6,999 nucleotides of DNA, from assembly GCA_937916005.1 (NCBI GenBank), contig CALGIA010000555.1, forward strand, positions 1-6,999, written 5' to 3'. The position numbers were made by a program, and so were the translations under genes. Positions 6,079 through 6,999 of the stretch are shown piece by piece. The notes beneath the pieces are model-generated. The model was not told the DNA's origin and ran no database searches. It was given only the letters and a program-made list of their open reading frames with translations. Source of the DNA: an uncultured Rhodospirillaceae bacterium (GTDB lineage: Bacteria > Pseudomonadota > Alphaproteobacteria > MPNO01). Each line of letters begins with the position of its first letter. The stretch's first letter is position 1.

Positions 6079-6558
6079 GTGGCCCTATCTCATCTTGAAC
6101 ATTTCCTGATCCAGACGACCGATATGGATGCAACGCGCGATTGGTGGGTTGATGTTCTCGGCCTGCGCGTCGGGCCGGCGCCCGACTTCAAGTTTCCGGT
6201 CTGCTGGCTTTATATTGGCGATACGGACGTGTTGCATCTGACGACGGGTGGCGCAGATGTCAGTGACAACCGCAAGGCCTATCTGGGTCAGCAATCGACC
6301 GCCACGGAAGGGTCGGGCGTAGTCGATCACATTGCGTTCCGCGCGAGCGGGTTGAGGGATATGATCGCCAATTTGCAATCCCACGGAGTCGAATTCACTC
6401 AGCGGATGGTAAATGATCAGGGGCTATTCCAGTTGTTTCTGCTTGACCCGAACGGCGTCAAGGTAGAACTAAATTTCAATAATGATGAAGCCGTCGACAT
6501 TGCGCCTGAATTGATGGCGTCTGATTTGAACAGTGATAAAGGGAGCGAAACGAGATGA
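6079..6558 (+). CDS. VOC superfamily protein (glyoxalase / extradiol dioxygenase fold)
   Basis: A 159-residue protein built from two beta-alpha-beta-beta-beta modules of the vicinal oxygen chelate fold. Module one runs HLEHFLIQTTDMDATRDWWV through LGLRVG to DVLHLTTGG; module two runs VDHIAFRA to FLLDPNGVKVELNF. Candidate metal ligands at the four standard places are H8, H53, H84 and E130 (numbered from the GTG), so a divalent metal site is probably intact. VOC members of this size include glyoxalase I, thiol transferases of the FosA type and small ring-cleavage enzymes; the sequence does not decide between them. The GTG at 6079 is chosen because homologs begin at V/M-ALSHLEH and GAGG lies just upstream; the frame is open back to 6019 but that part looks non-coding. 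Its stop overlaps the GST start (ATGA, 6555-6558), so the two are co-translated, suggesting a thiol-linked detoxification step. It is a cytoplasmic protein by sequence. Confidence 0.88.
   Translation: MALSHLEHFLIQTTDMDATRDWWVDVLGLRVGPAPDFKFPVCWLYIGDTDVLHLTTGGADVSDNRKAYLGQQSTATEGSGVVDHIAFRASGLRDMIANLQSHGVEFTQRMVNDQGLFQLFLLDPNGVKVELNFNNDEAVDIAPELMASDLNSDKGSETR
6541..6545 (+). promoter_or_regulatory. Ribosome binding site of the GST gene inside the VOC gene
   Basis: GGGAG, 9 nt before the ATG at 6555. Because it lies in the last codons of the VOC gene, ribosomes finishing VOC are well placed to restart on the GST. Confidence 0.6.
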
Positions 6559-6999
6559 TCGATCTGTACAGTTGGGTGACGCCGAACGGGCGCAAGGTTT
6601 CCATCATGCTGGAGGAATGCGGGCTGGAATACGAAAACCATCCCATTGAACTCGCCAAGGACGAACAGTTCGCACCGGAATTTCTGAAAATCAGCCCGAA
6701 CAACAAGATCCCCGCCATCGTGGACCGGGACAATGGTCTTTCGTTGATGGAATCCGGCGCGATCCTTTTGTATCTGGCCGAAAAATCCGGTCAGTTCATG
6801 CCGACCGATGAAAAGGGCCGGTGGAAGGCCATGGAATGGCTGATGATGCAGATGGGTAGCGTAGGACCCATGCTCGGCCAGACCCATCATTTCGTGCATT
6901 ACAATCATGGCAAGGCGCCGTATGCGGAAGAACGCTACCTGAATGAAAACCGGCGCATTTACGGCGTACTCGACCGGCGGCTGGGCGAGGCGGAATATC
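6555..6999 (+). CDS. YfcG-like glutathione S-transferase / disulfide-bond oxidoreductase, 3'-truncated
   Basis: The first 148 residues of a GST; roughly 60-80 C-terminal residues lie beyond the window. The N-terminal thioredoxin-like domain starts MIDLYSWVTPNGRKV, with T9 and N11 at the same positions as in Escherichia coli YfcG (from memory). ISPNNKIPAIVD (46-57) holds the cis-proline P53, and ESGAILLYLAEK (66-77) holds the glutathione-binding E66-S67. The helical domain has GPMLGQTHHFVHYN (104-117), also as in YfcG. Proteins of this nu-class type bind glutathione or glutathione disulfide and reduce disulfides, without the N-terminal Cys or Ser nucleophile of other classes. The ATG at 6555 overlaps the VOC stop by ATGA, and GGGAG (6541-6545) lies 9 nt upstream within the VOC gene, so translation is coupled. 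Family is firm; the physiological substrate is not known. Confidence 0.93.
   Translation, partial: MIDLYSWVTPNGRKVSIMLEECGLEYENHPIELAKDEQFAPEFLKISPNNKIPAIVDRDNGLSLMESGAILLYLAEKSGQFMPTDEKGRWKAMEWLMMQMGSVGPMLGQTHHFVHYNHGKAPYAEERYLNENRRIYGVLDRRLGEAEY

Noticed and set aside
6417..6908. Minus-strand ORF of 163 codons opposite the VOC end and the GST
   Set aside because: The plus strand here encodes clear VOC and GST motifs; the antisense protein resembles nothing and spans two real genes.

Overview
The window looks like a piece of a moderately GC-rich proteobacterial chromosome, most likely alphaproteobacterial. That is a guess from protein style (Gfo/Idh dehydrogenase, luciferase-like oxidoreductase, ChrR-type cupin, PAS/GAF hybrid kinase, YfcG-type GST) and not from any marker gene. 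There are no RNA genes, transposases, phage genes or CRISPR arrays. Seven protein genes cover most of the sequence, and two are cut by the window ends.

Layout. Bases 1-777 (+) are the 3' part of a Gfo/Idh/MocA dehydrogenase. It converges on, and overlaps by 6 bp, a minus-strand pair: a single-domain cupin (772-1155) and, upstream of it, a luciferase-like flavin-dependent oxidoreductase (1234-2259). An AT-rich divergent intergenic region (2260-2509) separates that pair from a 1023-residue membrane hybrid histidine kinase (2510-5581, +). The kinase order is four membrane helices, PAS, two GAF, HisKA, HATPase and a receiver. No partner response regulator is visible. The kinase converges on a small DUF1330 gene (5652-5957, -). 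The 3' end of that gene lies inside a three-unit, 28/28/29-bp tandem repeat (5597-5681) that appears to be a duplication of the gene's own end. A short divergent control region (5958-6078) carries a 16-bp tandem duplication and a 10-bp palindrome. It leads into a translationally coupled pair: a VOC/glyoxalase-fold protein (6079-6558) and a YfcG-like glutathione S-transferase (6555 to the window end).

Functional reading (inference). The two gene pairs look like small-molecule oxidation or detoxification modules: flavin monooxygenase with a metal cupin, and a metal VOC protein with a glutathione-dependent enzyme. The kinase is an orphan sensor whose signal is unknown. I see no convincing evidence for a wholly new system. 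The most unusual DNA is the minisatellite that has reshaped the DUF1330 stop region, followed by the duplicated putative operator in front of the VOC-GST operon.
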